NCBI GenBank assembly: GCA_038324085.1
Contig: JBBQHP010000026.1
Span: 3,832 to 67,831, forward strand
Length of the DNA: 64,000 bases
DNA from: Ga0077523 sp038324085
Lineage (GTDB): Bacteria; Pseudomonadota; Gammaproteobacteria; Burkholderiales; Ga0077523
Reading direction: 5' to 3'
Both the position numbers and the translations under genes were made by a program. This document shows positions 42,356 through 51,699 of the stretch, piece by piece; positions within the stretch are counted from its first letter, which is position 1; the number at the start of each line of letters is the position of its first letter. The notes under the pieces are model-generated. The model worked only from the letters and a program-made list of their open reading frames with translations. It was not told the origin of the DNA and searched no databases.

Positions 42356-43792
42356 GTGAGAGTCTGGATGGCCCCGAAGTTCCGGTGGGCGATCGCGGCC
42401 GGCGTGCTGGTCAGCGCCGGCATGGCGCTCGGTGAGGATCCTGCGGGCGGGCTCAGCGAGGACGAACTGTCCGCGGGGCAACTCACGATCGCGCGCTACG
42501 ACGAGCACGCTTTCGACCAGGCCCCGGTGGGCATGGCGTACCGGCCGTTGCAGAAATTCCTCCGCGGGCGTCATCACTTCAACCAGCGCTGGGTGCAGTT
42601 TCCGTCGATCGGCGGCGACTGGGGGCTCGGACCCACGTTCATCACCAACAAGTGCGTGGGCTGCCACGTCCGCGCGGGGCGCGGAGCGCCTCCGGAGAAA
42701 CCCGACGAACAGGTCCTGTCCGTGCTGGTGCGCATCAGCATTCCGGGTGAGAACGCGTACGGCGGACCGAAACCGCATCCGGTCTACGGGGACCAGATCC
42801 AGAACCGCGGGTTGATGGGACAGGATCGCGACGATACCTTCCTGGGCGAACGGGTGACCCCCGAAGCGGAGGTCTTCCTCGACTGGGAAACGTCGACCGT
42901 GGCATTCGCGGACGGGGAGCAGGTGGAGCTGCGCAAACCGAAAGTGCGCTGGGGCAGGCTCTGGTTCGGACCCATCGGCGACGACACGATGATCTCGCTG
43001 CGGATGGCGCAGCCGATTCAGGGCCTCGGGCTGCTCGAAGCGATCCCGGAGGCGACGATCCTGAAACTCGCCGAAACGCAAAAACTGCAGGGACTCAACG
43101 GTCGCCCGAACTGGGTGCGCGACGACATCAACGACAAGACCGCGCTGGGCCGCTTCGGCTGGAAAGCCAACCAGCCGAGCGTGGGGCAGCAGATCGCTTC
43201 CGCCTACGCGGGCGATCTCGGCGTGACGTCATCCCTGTACCTGGCGCAGAACTGTCCCGGCCCTCAGACCGATTGCGCCGCCCAGCCGCCCGGGAACCAA
43301 CCCGAGTTGATCGACAGCGACTGGAACGAGATCATGTTCTGGGAACAAGGCCTGGCAGTCCCGGCGCGACGCAACGTGCGCGACCCCAGGTTCGCCCTTG
43401 GCGGCGAACTCTTCGTGCAAGCACACTGCGCCGCGTGCCACGTTCCCGAATTGCAAACCGCGGACAACGTGCCCCACCTCGAGCTGCTCCAGAACCAGAA
43501 GGTGCGCGCCTACACCGACTTGTTGATCCACGACATGGGTGAGGGTCTCGCCGACGGGCGGCCCGACTTCAAGGCCGGCGGCCGGGACTGGCGCACCCAG
43601 CCGCTTTGGGGATTGGGGCTGGCGGGGGTGGTGTCGGGTGCCGGGACTCCGATGCTGCACGACGGCCGGGCCCGCAACGCGACTGAAGCGATCCTGTGGC
43701 ATGGGGGCGAGGCGGAAGCCGCGAAGGAAATTTTCCGCAACATGCCGAAACATGACCGGGAGATGCTGCTGTTCTACCTGCAATCGATCTGA
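42356..43792 (+). CDS. Exported dihaem c-type cytochrome (DHOR / thiol oxidoreductase-like)
   Basis: 478 residues. A signal peptide (FRWAIAAGVLVSAGMALG) precedes two haem c motifs: CVGCH (near residue 100) and CAACH (near 360). The body (FNQRWVQFPSIGGDWGLGPTF, QPIQGLGLLEAIPEATI, GWKANQPSVGQQIASAYAGDLGVTS, HDMGEGLADGRPDF, WRTQPLWGLGLAG, LHDGRARNATEAILWHGGEAE) matches the di-haem oxidoreductase family related to MauG/CcpA peroxidases. Electron acceptor or donor unknown. It stands alone; the next small gene starts ~190 bases on. Confidence 0.9.
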   Translation: MRVWMAPKFRWAIAAGVLVSAGMALGEDPAGGLSEDELSAGQLTIARYDEHAFDQAPVGMAYRPLQKFLRGRHHFNQRWVQFPSIGGDWGLGPTFITNKCVGCHVRAGRGAPPEKPDEQVLSVLVRISIPGENAYGGPKPHPVYGDQIQNRGLMGQDRDDTFLGERVTPEAEVFLDWETSTVAFADGEQVELRKPKVRWGRLWFGPIGDDTMISLRMAQPIQGLGLLEAIPEATILKLAETQKLQGLNGRPNWVRDDINDKTALGRFGWKANQPSVGQQIASAYAGDLGVTSSLYLAQNCPGPQTDCAAQPPGNQPELIDSDWNEIMFWEQGLAVPARRNVRDPRFALGGELFVQAHCAACHVPELQTADNVPHLELLQNQKVRAYTDLLIHDMGEGLADGRPDFKAGGRDWRTQPLWGLGLAGVVSGAGTPMLHDGRARNATEAILWHGGEAEAAKEIFRNMPKHDREMLLFYLQSI

Positions 43793-43985
43793 CCCACCAC
43801 GACCGGGAGCCCGCCGAGCGGCGCGCGAGCGAATGCAGCGAAGCCCGGTTGCCGTCGTCGTGCCCGCGCGACCACTGAACTCACGTTGCGAGGGCGTGTC
43901 GTAAGCGATGTCAGGGCACTTTCGAACGCGTGGTCTCGACCGGGAACGCCGGGTGTTCCGGACATCACAAGGAAGGAGACTGCGC

Positions 43986-44273
43986 ATGGACGTTTCACTG
44001 CTCGGTACCGATAGCCGAATCCATCCGACGATGCCGGTGGAACTGCTGGTCGAAGTGGACGGAAAGATCGTCCGGGCCTCGATCGACTGGGAGACCATCG
44101 TCGGTTTCGTGGGCGCTGGGCGGGTCGACGAGGACATCGTCCATCACTTCATCCGGCACAACCGGCAAGGACTCGAACTGGCCATCAAGGCGAACCTGTA
44201 CTCGCATGGTGTTCCGCTCAGCCGGCAGCTGGTCCTGACGAGCGACGATTTCCGCAAACTCGAACCGATCTGA
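43986..44273 (+). CDS. Small hypothetical protein
   Basis: 95 residues from the ATG at 43986, preceded by AAGGAAGGAGACTGCGC. Soluble, acidic, no signal peptide: VELLVEVDGKIVRASIDWETIVGFVGAGRVDEDIVHHFIRHNRQGLELAIKANLYSHG. The ribosome site and coding character make it a likely real gene. No family recognised. Confidence 0.65.
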   Translation: MDVSLLGTDSRIHPTMPVELLVEVDGKIVRASIDWETIVGFVGAGRVDEDIVHHFIRHNRQGLELAIKANLYSHGVPLSRQLVLTSDDFRKLEPI

Positions 44274-44331
44274 GCGCCGGGGCCGCTCACACGCCGTCGG
44301 AATCGGGCGTCACTCGAATTCAGGCGACGTC

Positions 44332-45231
44332 CTAGCGGTCCGCAGCCGTGCCCGATGTCGGCGCCCGCCGTCCCCGCGTCCGTGTCCCCGGAGGCGTCGC
44401 ATCCGCCTTCAACTCCACTGACAACGGCGCGTGATTGAGCAGGGCGACCAGTGCGACGCCGCCGATCGTGTTGCCGATCAAGGTCGGCAGCAAGAAACCG
44501 ATGAGGCAGTCGCGCAGATCGGCGCTGCCGGTCATGAACGCGAATGCGGCTTCGACCGATCCGGCAACGATGTGCGGGAGCCCGCACAACGCGACCACAT
44601 AGGTCAGCAACATGATCGCGAAGATCCTGGCCGATCGGGCGCTCGGCAGCAGCCACGCCATCAGCGCGATCAACCACCCCGACAGAACGGCCTTGAGCAT
44701 GGTGATGCCGAACTCGCCACTGACGGCCTCCCGGGCGATCCCGATCAGGGCTGAGCGAACCGAAGCGTCGAACAATCCGTCCTTCATCAGGAGCAGCGCG
44801 AACAGCGTCGTGCCCGCGAGATTGGCCGCCAGTACGATCACCCAGAATCGCAGCACCGCCAGGAGCGTCTTGCGATCGCGGCGCATGAGCAGCGGCAGCA
44901 TCACCGTCAACGTGGTTTCCGTGAACAGTTCCTGCCGGCCGAGGATCGTGATGACGAAACCCACGGTGTAGCCGATTGAGGCAATCAGGTGCCGCCATGG
45001 CGTTTCCGGCAGCATGCTCGTGATCATCGCGAGGCACAGGAACGAGAAGCCCATGGACATGCCCGCCGCCAGCCCCGACCACGCAACCGCGCTCGGCCGT
45101 TTCTTGAGTTCCTGTTCGCCGTCCTCGCGCACGACCTCGTGGATCACGAGCGCCGGGGGCGCGGAATGCTGCGCGGCCTGGACCTGCTCCGCTGCCTTGA
45201 GGTGGGGGGATTCGGCCCCGGCGTCGGCCAT
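44332..45231 (-). CDS. Formate/nitrite transporter (FNT) family protein
   Basis: 299 residues: a hydrophilic ~45-residue N-terminus, then six membrane helices. The glycine-rich segments are SGLAAGMSMGFSFLCLAMI, GFVITILGRQELFTETT, FWVIVLAANLAGTTLF, LKAVLSGWLIALMAWLL and LPTLIGNTIGGVALVALLNH. This is the YfdC-like branch of the FNT channels, longer at the N-terminus than FocA/NirC. Anion substrate not established. The C-terminal tail is basic (TRTRGRRAP). Confidence 0.9.
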   Translation of the reverse strand: MADAGAESPHLKAAEQVQAAQHSAPPALVIHEVVREDGEQELKKRPSAVAWSGLAAGMSMGFSFLCLAMITSMLPETPWRHLIASIGYTVGFVITILGRQELFTETTLTVMLPLLMRRDRKTLLAVLRFWVIVLAANLAGTTLFALLLMKDGLFDASVRSALIGIAREAVSGEFGITMLKAVLSGWLIALMAWLLPSARSARIFAIMLLTYVVALCGLPHIVAGSVEAAFAFMTGSADLRDCLIGFLLPTLIGNTIGGVALVALLNHAPLSVELKADATPPGTRTRGRRAPTSGTAADR

Positions 45232-45642
45232 CAGCAGGCGCCTTGCACGGGCGCGCCTGCATCGGAGCGCTTGTGAACGGGATCGCTGCAGTGACCCGGA
45301 CGCAGCGGTGCCCGGGAGTTGTCCCGACCAGCCGACGGCGCTGATGTACGGCGAGCCACAGGCACACTGACCGCTACGCCGCGAACGCCGGCAAACGGCG
45401 CACAGGTAGACGCTCCGAAGCGAGTGTCGGTTCGGTTTGGCATTGGCCCATGATGGACCCGGAGCCGGCTACCCGACTGTCAGCGCAATCCCGGTTCCGC
45501 GTAGGACCCATCCTGCGACGGGCCGCGCATGCATTGCCCACGAACCGCTATCCCGATGACACACTTCCCGGCGCATCCCGCTGCGCCTGCCGGACAAACA
45601 ACGGCACAGGCGCGCGGGGCGATTCATCGGCGTGTTGCGATC
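45232..45642. other. Intergenic, no gene recognised
   Basis: About 410 bases between the FNT gene start and the stop of the permease gene on the same strand; it must contain the FNT promoter. No RNA gene, repeat or stem-loop with a T-run is seen. Confidence 0.5.
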
Positions 45643-47223
45643 TCACCCGGCCGGCGCCGCGACGGCTCCTCCGTGTTCGTGATGTTCGACGGCCTTGGGT
45701 GTGGCCGAGGCGTACTTGCACGAGAACAACACCACCGCGACCATGAGATAGCTCAATGCAACGGTCGGCGACTGCGCCACGCCGATGTGCTCTCCGTGCA
45801 TGAAACCGAGAAAGGTCATGACGGAACCGACGAGGGCGAACGCAGATGCCTTGACGAATTCGCGCTCGATCAGGAACACGGCGATCGAACCCAGGACCAG
45901 GCTGGTCAGGATGGCACCGCCGCCCAGCACTTCGAGCCCGTGATAGAGGATGCCCACCTGCGCCAGCTTGTCGAGGCCGACCGCCGCGGCATTGGTGCCG
46001 GCGGCGCCGAGCGCGTTGTCGATCTGCAGCTTGCCCCAGGCCGCGACGTGCGGCACCAGTGCGAGGATCACGGCAGGGGCGTGGGTACGGGGTGTTTCCT
46101 GAAAGGCCTGGGCACCGATCAGCATGCCGATGTACAGCAGAATGGGTGCGATGGCGACCACGGGAATGAGCGACATCATCACCGCGACGATGCCCAGCCA
46201 GGACAGCAGCAGCACCATGACCCCGGTAGCCGCCGAATAGCCGATGCGCCCGCCGATCGACTTCCAGCCTGGATGTCCGATGTAGACCGCCAGGATGAAG
46301 GGATTGCCCATCAGGCAGCCGATCAGGCTGATGATGCCGTCGGCAGTCAGTACCCGCGTAGTGGGAAAACTGTCGCCGGCCGCGGATGCGCTCTCGACAT
46401 TGTCGATGGCCTCGACCAGATCGTAGATGCCGAACGGAATGGCGGTGACGAGGATCACGCCAAGGAACTCGAAGCCGGAAAACACGTGGTTGATCGCCGG
46501 AATGGGAAGCGAGAAACCGAAGCTCGAGAACGAGCCGGCCAGCTTCTCGACGCTCATGCCGCCGTAGTTGTAGCCGAGCAAGGTGGAGCCCCATGCGATC
46601 AGCATGCCGACCGCGATCGCGATCAGGCCGGCCGGGATGCCCTTGAAGTACCGCACGCCGCCGAACCAGCTCGCGATGATGATGGCGAAGCAGACCACGC
46701 CGATCACGGGTGTCATGTACATCTCGAGCGCGGGTCGCATGGAGATGAAAGCGATCGACACCCCCGCGAGCGTGCCGAGCAGGGCGGCACGCGGCGTTAT
46801 CTTGCGTATCCACGGCGCGACGAAGCCACCGACCATGAGGACGAAGCTCTGGATGAACACCCAGGCGAGACCCGCTTCCCAGCCCTTGATGGGGTCGCCG
46901 GACTTCAGGCTGATCGGCAGCATGATCACGAAGATCACGACGAACATGTGCGGCACGCTGGTGCCCGATGGCAACGCGCAGACGTCGGTTCGCCCGGTCG
47001 ACCTGCTCAGGTTGTATGCGAGTCTCGCGTAGTACATGGTGCTGAGGAATAGCATCAGGCCGCACGCCGGCAGGATGCGGCCGAAGACGATGTCGTCGGG
47101 CATCCGCAACACGTAGCGCAGCAAGCCCGTCAGCACCAGCAGGTTGACGAGGATATTGGTGCCGAAGCCGAAGAACGCGTTCCAGTCTCCGGGCACCCAG
47201 ATCGAGGGTTTTGCCGTTGTCAT
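45643..47223 (-). CDS. NCS2/AzgA-like permease
   Basis: 526 residues; the ATG at 47223 has GGGGAG upstream. About 12-14 hydrophobic segments. The NCS2-type features are FGFGTNILVNLLVLTGLLRYVL, the helix-breaking CALPSGTSVPH and, near the middle, AIPFGIYDLVEAIDNVESASAAGDSFPTTRVL with the conserved acidic residues. This resembles AzgA-type purine permeases more than UraA. A late pair of helices and a His-rich C-terminus (EHHEHGG) are unusual. Substrate not determined. Confidence 0.8.
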   Translation of the reverse strand: MTTAKPSIWVPGDWNAFFGFGTNILVNLLVLTGLLRYVLRMPDDIVFGRILPACGLMLFLSTMYYARLAYNLSRSTGRTDVCALPSGTSVPHMFVVIFVIMLPISLKSGDPIKGWEAGLAWVFIQSFVLMVGGFVAPWIRKITPRAALLGTLAGVSIAFISMRPALEMYMTPVIGVVCFAIIIASWFGGVRYFKGIPAGLIAIAVGMLIAWGSTLLGYNYGGMSVEKLAGSFSSFGFSLPIPAINHVFSGFEFLGVILVTAIPFGIYDLVEAIDNVESASAAGDSFPTTRVLTADGIISLIGCLMGNPFILAVYIGHPGWKSIGGRIGYSAATGVMVLLLSWLGIVAVMMSLIPVVAIAPILLYIGMLIGAQAFQETPRTHAPAVILALVPHVAAWGKLQIDNALGAAGTNAAAVGLDKLAQVGILYHGLEVLGGGAILTSLVLGSIAVFLIEREFVKASAFALVGSVMTFLGFMHGEHIGVAQSPTVALSYLMVAVVLFSCKYASATPKAVEHHEHGGAVAAPAG

Positions 47224-47606
47224 GCGCCGTCTCCCCTGTTGTCCGCCGCGCAACCGCATCCCGTGTCGCCGCACATGGAGCCCTGCCGGCATCGGGGCAA
47301 TCGCAAAATGCAGACCATTGGCAAGTCCCCCGCCCGCGGCCCGCGAGCGCTGCTAATTCAGGGAGTTGAGATCGGGGAACGCAGTTCACCCGGAACAGCG
47401 CGCACCGTTTCGGTTGGGGACGCCCTCAGGTGGTGCAACCGACACGATTTCCCCGCCGCTGAGCGTTCACCGTTTCGTCGAGAGTGCCGGGCCCGCCGCG
47501 CGGGAACGCAGGGCTTGCGGGGAATGGAGCGTGCCGGCGCGACGCCGGTTTCAAGCCTGCGCTATCCTCGCGCGTCGCAGGTCGACCACCCGTCGAGGAC
47601 CTCACC

Positions 47607-47915
47607 ATCGCCCCGTTCACCCTGAAGAACAATGAAGAGCAGCATCGCTACGAAGCGTTCGACGATGCCGGGCTGGTCGGATATTCCGAATACAACCTGC
47701 TGAGTGACAGCATCATGTTCACGCATACCGAAGTGCTGCCCGGGCATGAAGGCAAGGGCGCCGGTGGCTTCATGGCCTCGGCCTTGCTGGACGATGCACG
47801 CAAGCTGGGCCGATTCGTGATCCCTGCCTGCCCCTTCATCGCCGCGCATCTGCGCAAGAATCGGGAGTACATCGACCTGGTGAAACCGGAGATCCGGCGG
47901 GCGTTCAAGGTCTAG
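47607..47915 (+). CDS. GNAT-like N-acetyltransferase (YjdJ/Gtt1-type, short)
   Basis: ~102 residues. The family core is clear: QHRYEAFDDAGLVGYSEYNLLSDSIMFTHTEVLPGHEGKGAGGFMASALLDDARKLGRFVIPACPFIAAHLRKNREYIDLV, a minimal GNAT domain with the acetyl-CoA loop GHEGKGAGG. No in-frame ATG, GTG or TTG lies near the expected start; the nearest is a GTG at 47484. An ATC at 47607 has GAGGA 7 bases upstream and gives the length expected for this family, so either a rare ATC start or a base error is likely. Confidence 0.75.
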   Translation: MAPFTLKNNEEQHRYEAFDDAGLVGYSEYNLLSDSIMFTHTEVLPGHEGKGAGGFMASALLDDARKLGRFVIPACPFIAAHLRKNREYIDLVKPEIRRAFKV

Positions 47916-48151
47916 GGCCGGTCGACCTGCCGGCAATCGCACTGCCCTCACGTCGCCCGAAGAATCCGGCGCCGTGACGTCGGCCACGCGGACCGCGTAG
48001 CATTCGAACGGTGTCTCCAACATCACGGCGCCGCGCGCCCCCGGGTGATGCGTAGCGACCGATTCGGGCGTTCCCTCTCATCGAGCCGCCTGCAGGCGGC
48101 CAGCCCCCCACTGACGATTGCGTTCAACCGATACTTGTGCAGGAGACTTTC

Positions 48152-48874
48152 ATGAGAGCCAAATCGATCTGCGTCGGCGCAGCCCTGCTCGCAGGCACCC
48201 TGGCCGCCGTCCCGGCTGCGCAGGCCGACTATCTGGGCCCGACGCCTTATCTGAGCTTTGCCGACAGTCCTTTCAACGGCCAACCCATGTTCAGCTGGTT
48301 CCACCTGGAGGATTTCGAGGACGGCGCGCTCAACACACCCGGAGTCAGCGCATCTGCCGGCGGCGTCCTGGGCCCGGGCGCATTGACCGATTCCGTCGAC
48401 GGCGACGACGGCGCGATCGACAGTGCGGGCACCGCCGGCCATTCGTGGTTCTCGAACGGTTCCGCATCGAGTATGACCTTCACCTTCAACGCTGGAGTGC
48501 TTGGGGCGCTGCCGACCCACGTCGGGATCGTCTGGACCGACGTGGGCGTGGCCGCGCCCACGAACGGCTTCGGACCGGTGACGTTCGAAGCCTTCGACGC
48601 GACCAACGCATCGCTCGGCGTGATGGGTCCGTTTGCTTTCGGCGACGGGTCCGCCGCGGGCGCAACGGCCGAGGATCGCTTTCTGGGCGCCACCGACCCG
48701 GGCGGAATCTCGGCCGTGCGCATCACCACGACGAACAGCACCGATTGGGAAGTGGACCATCTGCAGTACGGACTGGCGCCAATTCCGGAACCGTCGGCGT
48801 GGATGCTGCTGGGCGCGGGACTGACGGGACTGTGTGCGCAGCGGCGACGGATCGCCAGGCGGCTCGGGGGCTGA
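48152..48874 (+). CDS. PEP-CTERM secreted protein
   Basis: 240 residues; the ATG at 48152 follows AGGAGACTTTC. A signal peptide (SICVGAALLAGTLAAVPAAQA) precedes a beta-rich mature region (FHLEDFEDGALNTPGV ... SASSMTFTFNAGVLGALPTHVGIVWTDVG). The C-terminus carries IPEPSAWMLLGAGLTGLCAQRRRIARR, an exosortase sorting signal. Function unknown beyond surface/exopolysaccharide association. Second of three PEP-CTERM proteins here. Confidence 0.9.
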   Translation: MRAKSICVGAALLAGTLAAVPAAQADYLGPTPYLSFADSPFNGQPMFSWFHLEDFEDGALNTPGVSASAGGVLGPGALTDSVDGDDGAIDSAGTAGHSWFSNGSASSMTFTFNAGVLGALPTHVGIVWTDVGVAAPTNGFGPVTFEAFDATNASLGVMGPFAFGDGSAAGATAEDRFLGATDPGGISAVRITTTNSTDWEVDHLQYGLAPIPEPSAWMLLGAGLTGLCAQRRRIARRLGG

Positions 48875-48925
48875 CAGGTCCAGGGCGCGGGATGCCAGGG
48901 ACGGGATCGTTCGACGGGAGCCACC

Positions 48926-49360
48926 ATGATCACCATTCGCGAGATCGATCACGTGGTGCTGCGTGTCGTGAATCTGGATGCGATGGTCGCGTTCTATTCG
49001 AACGTGCTCGGCTGCACTCTCGAGCGTCGCAATGACGCGCTCGGCCTGGTCCAACTGCGTGCCGGCCGCTCGCTGATCGACCTCGTTCCGGTCGATGGCA
49101 CTCTCGGCCGGATGGGCGGCGCCGCACCCGGTGCCGAAGCTCGCAATCTGGATCACTTCTGCGTCCGGGTAGACCCTTTCGACGCTGAAGCCATCCATCG
49201 TGATCTGGCGGCTGCGGGCGTCGTTGCGGGAGACGCGCAGCCCCGCTTCGGTGCCGAGGGCCTCGGGCCGTCGATCTACGTCACGGACCCGGAAGGCAAT
49301 GTGGTCGAGTTGAAGGGGCCGAGGACGGTGGAGCAACCGCGCGGCGCCGGCGCTCCTTGA
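48926..49360 (+). CDS. VOC (glyoxalase/bleomycin resistance/dioxygenase) family protein
   Basis: 144 residues, single VOC module: IREIDHVVLRVVNLDAMVAFYSNVLGCTLERR opens the first beta-alpha-beta unit with metal-type His9, NLDHFCVRVDPFDAEAI the second, and IYVTDPEGNVVELKGP supplies the terminal Glu. Possible roles are lyase, isomerase or dioxygenase-like; no substrate is implied. It precedes a DUF167 gene. Confidence 0.88.
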   Translation: MITIREIDHVVLRVVNLDAMVAFYSNVLGCTLERRNDALGLVQLRAGRSLIDLVPVDGTLGRMGGAAPGAEARNLDHFCVRVDPFDAEAIHRDLAAAGVVAGDAQPRFGAEGLGPSIYVTDPEGNVVELKGPRTVEQPRGAGAP

Positions 49361-49404
49361 ATGACGGGACGACGCACGCCGTGGGCTCGCACCCCGCTCG
49401 CGCC

Positions 49405-49632
49405 ATGAAGCTCATCCGGGTCAAGGTGAAACCCAATGCGAGGACCAGCAGTCTGGAGGAACTGGGCGACGGCACCTGGCTCGCAAGCCTGAAAGCACCG
49501 CCGGTGGACGGCAAGGCCAACGCCGAGCTGTTGGGGTTGATCGCAGCACATTTCCGCTGCAGAAAGGTCGACGTCTCGATTGCGGCTGGCGCCTCCGGTC
49601 GTCTGAAGATGGTCCGGGTCGATGTCGCGTGA
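49405..49632 (+). CDS. DUF167 (YggU) family protein
   Basis: 75 residues from the ATG at 49405 (an upstream TTG at 49357 would add 16 residues and overlap the VOC stop). The sequence RVKVKPNARTSSLEELGDGTWLASLKAPPVDGKANAELLGLIAAHF...VSIAAGASGRLKMVRV matches the family from end to end (VKxxAxxxxxxG...I.L.A.PVDGKAN..L...LA...G..KSxVxIxxGxxSRxKxVxI). Function unknown; RNA binding has been suggested for the family. Its stop overlaps the start of the next gene. Confidence 0.9.
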   Translation: MKLIRVKVKPNARTSSLEELGDGTWLASLKAPPVDGKANAELLGLIAAHFRCRKVDVSIAAGASGRLKMVRVDVA

Positions 49633-50869
49633 CACACCGAAGGCCCTGCGACCTCGCGCTGGTGTTCGCGGCGTCGGGAAATCGGGCGCCGGCCCGGATG
49701 GGTGCCTGGAAGACAGGGCGCGGCGCCAGTTCCTCGAACTGCTCGCCGCCGCAAGCGCCCTCGGCATACCATTGACCGGCATGAGCGCAACCCAGGCAGG
49801 CCCGGCCTCCCCGTCGGCCATCGTCCGCCTCGAACAGGATGGGCTGTCGCTCACCGCGACGGAAGCGGCGACGGAGCTCGCGCGCCTGTGTGCCGCGCAT
49901 CGGACGACGCCGGACACCTACGGTCTCGGCGGCATCGTGGCAGAGGTGGAAGCCTACTTCGCGCGCGTGCTCGGCAAGGAACGCGCGTTGTTCATGCCCA
50001 GCGGCACGCTGGCGAATCAGCTCGCGCTGCGTGCCCTTGCGCGCGAGCGCCGGCGGGTCGTGGTCCAGGACGTCAGCCACGTCTACAACGACACGGGGGA
50101 TTCGAGCCAGATCCTGAGCGGCCTCACCTTGTTGCCGCTCGCGCCGGACCGGGCGACATTCACCTGGAGCGAGGTGGAGCGCGTGCTGGCCCGCACCGCG
50201 TCCGGCCGGGTCGCCGCCCCGGTGGGTGCGATCTCGATCGAATCGCCCGTCCGCCGGCGCCACGGCGAACTGTTCGATCGGGCAGAGATGCTGCGGATCT
50301 GCGCGCAGGCGCGGCGCCTGGGTATCGGCCTCCACATGGACGGCGCTCGTCTGTTCATCGCTTCGGCCTGCACGGGCATCGCGCCGGACGATTACGCGGC
50401 GCCCTTCGACACGGTCTACGTCTCGCTGTGGAAATGCTTCAACTCGATCAATGGAGCGATCCTGGCGGGACCCGCCGCGACGCTGGACAGCCTGGTGGAC
50501 GCGCGCCGCATGTTCGGCGGGGCGTTGTACAACGCCTGGCCGTTCGCTCTCCTCGCGCGCCACTACGCCGAGGGATTCGTCGAGCGCTTCGCGTCGGCGA
50601 TGGCCGTCTTCGAGCAGTTCACCCGCGCCGTTTCCGGCGGTCCGATCCGGATCGAGCGCGTGACCAACGGGACGAATGTCTTCAGCATGATCGTCGCGGA
50701 CCCGCACGCCGCCGCACTGCCGGAGCGATTGCGAGCGCGAGGCATCGACCTGCCCGCGCCGACCCGGGAGCAAGGCGCGGCACGGTTCACGCTCACCGTC
50801 AACGAGACCTGGAACCGCAGCACCGGCGCCAGCCTGGCGAAACAGGTGCTGAGCGCGCTGGCGAACTAG
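49622..50869 (+). CDS. Threonine-aldolase/beta-eliminating-lyase-like PLP protein with N-terminal leader
   Basis: 415 residues. The N-terminal ~65 residues are an extension with a Tat-like segment (RARRQFLELLAAASALGIPLTG), so export is possible, although it is not at the extreme N-terminus. The aldolase-like fold shows TYGLGGIVAEVEAYFARVLGKERALFMPSGTLANQLALRAL, MDGARLF, and the PLP Lys in VYVSLWKCFNSINGAILAG. Standard threonine aldolases have SKGLGAP around the Lys; the WKCFN variant marks a distinct subgroup. Real substrate unknown. The start overlaps the DUF167 stop by 11 bases. Confidence 0.85.
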   Translation: MSRDTPKALRPRAGVRGVGKSGAGPDGCLEDRARRQFLELLAAASALGIPLTGMSATQAGPASPSAIVRLEQDGLSLTATEAATELARLCAAHRTTPDTYGLGGIVAEVEAYFARVLGKERALFMPSGTLANQLALRALARERRRVVVQDVSHVYNDTGDSSQILSGLTLLPLAPDRATFTWSEVERVLARTASGRVAAPVGAISIESPVRRRHGELFDRAEMLRICAQARRLGIGLHMDGARLFIASACTGIAPDDYAAPFDTVYVSLWKCFNSINGAILAGPAATLDSLVDARRMFGGALYNAWPFALLARHYAEGFVERFASAMAVFEQFTRAVSGGPIRIERVTNGTNVFSMIVADPHAAALPERLRARGIDLPAPTREQGAARFTLTVNETWNRSTGASLAKQVLSALAN

Positions 50870-50952
50870 CCGCCAGTTTGTCGGCGCGAACGCATGGTGC
50901 AGAATGCCACTACGCCCGGTGACGACCCCTTAGACAAGTTGGAGCCCTGATC

Positions 50953-51699
50953 ATGAAACGCTTCTTTCTCGCGGCCATTCTGGCTACAGCCTTCGCCACC
51001 CCGGCTTCCGCCGCAGTGCTGTTCGCCAACGACTTCGACGGTCATCTGTCCGTGGATGCAGGCGTCGGCGTCACCTCTCTCGACAATGGCGCCCTCGAAG
51101 CAGCGCTGAGCTTCGGTGACTGGACCGGCAATTATTTCGCCAACCGCTCGGCGGGCGATCCCGCGGCCATGTCGGTCCTCTCGCTGTCGAACCTGGCGCC
51201 CCACACCCAGGTGTCCGTGGGCTTCATCCTCGGATTCCTGGAAAGCTGGGACAGCACGGACGGCAGCTGCTGCACCCCCGACTTGCTCGATCTGTTCATC
51301 GACGGCAACAGGGTGGCGACGCTCACCGCCCACAACGCCCTCGGCACGGTCGAGGATTTCGGCGGTGGAACCGTCACGGCGCTAGGAGTGCAGGCGAACG
51401 GCAACCCCTACTACTCCGATACGCTGGTCGACATGTCCACGGCGCCCTTTCTGACGTTCGCGCACACCGCTTCCACGCTCACGCTCGCGATCCAGGCGAG
51501 GGGCGCCGGCTGGCAGGGCGGCGACGACGAGGGCTGGGGCATCGACTCGCTGCGCATCGAATACGACGGCGTGCGGCCCGTGCCGGAACCGTCGTCGTGG
51601 GTGCTGCTGCTCGGCGGAGCGGGGGTGCTGGGCGCCGTGGCCCGGGTGCGACAAGGGTCCAGACGCCGCGGTCGGGCTGGCACCGGCTCGCTGGCATAG
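50953..51699 (+). CDS. PEP-CTERM secreted protein
   Basis: 248 residues. A signal peptide (KRFFLAAILATAFATPASAA) precedes a jelly-roll-like beta region (LFANDFDGHLSVDAGVGVTSLDNGALEAALSFGDWTGNYF ... GWGIDSLRIEYDGVR). The C-terminus has VPEPSSWVLLLGGAGVLGAVARVRQGSRRR, the sorting signal. A GGAGCCCTGATC precedes the ATG. Third PEP-CTERM protein of the window, 84 bases from the aldolase-like gene. Confidence 0.9.
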   Translation: MKRFFLAAILATAFATPASAAVLFANDFDGHLSVDAGVGVTSLDNGALEAALSFGDWTGNYFANRSAGDPAAMSVLSLSNLAPHTQVSVGFILGFLESWDSTDGSCCTPDLLDLFIDGNRVATLTAHNALGTVEDFGGGTVTALGVQANGNPYYSDTLVDMSTAPFLTFAHTASTLTLAIQARGAGWQGGDDEGWGIDSLRIEYDGVRPVPEPSSWVLLLGGAGVLGAVARVRQGSRRRGRAGTGSLA

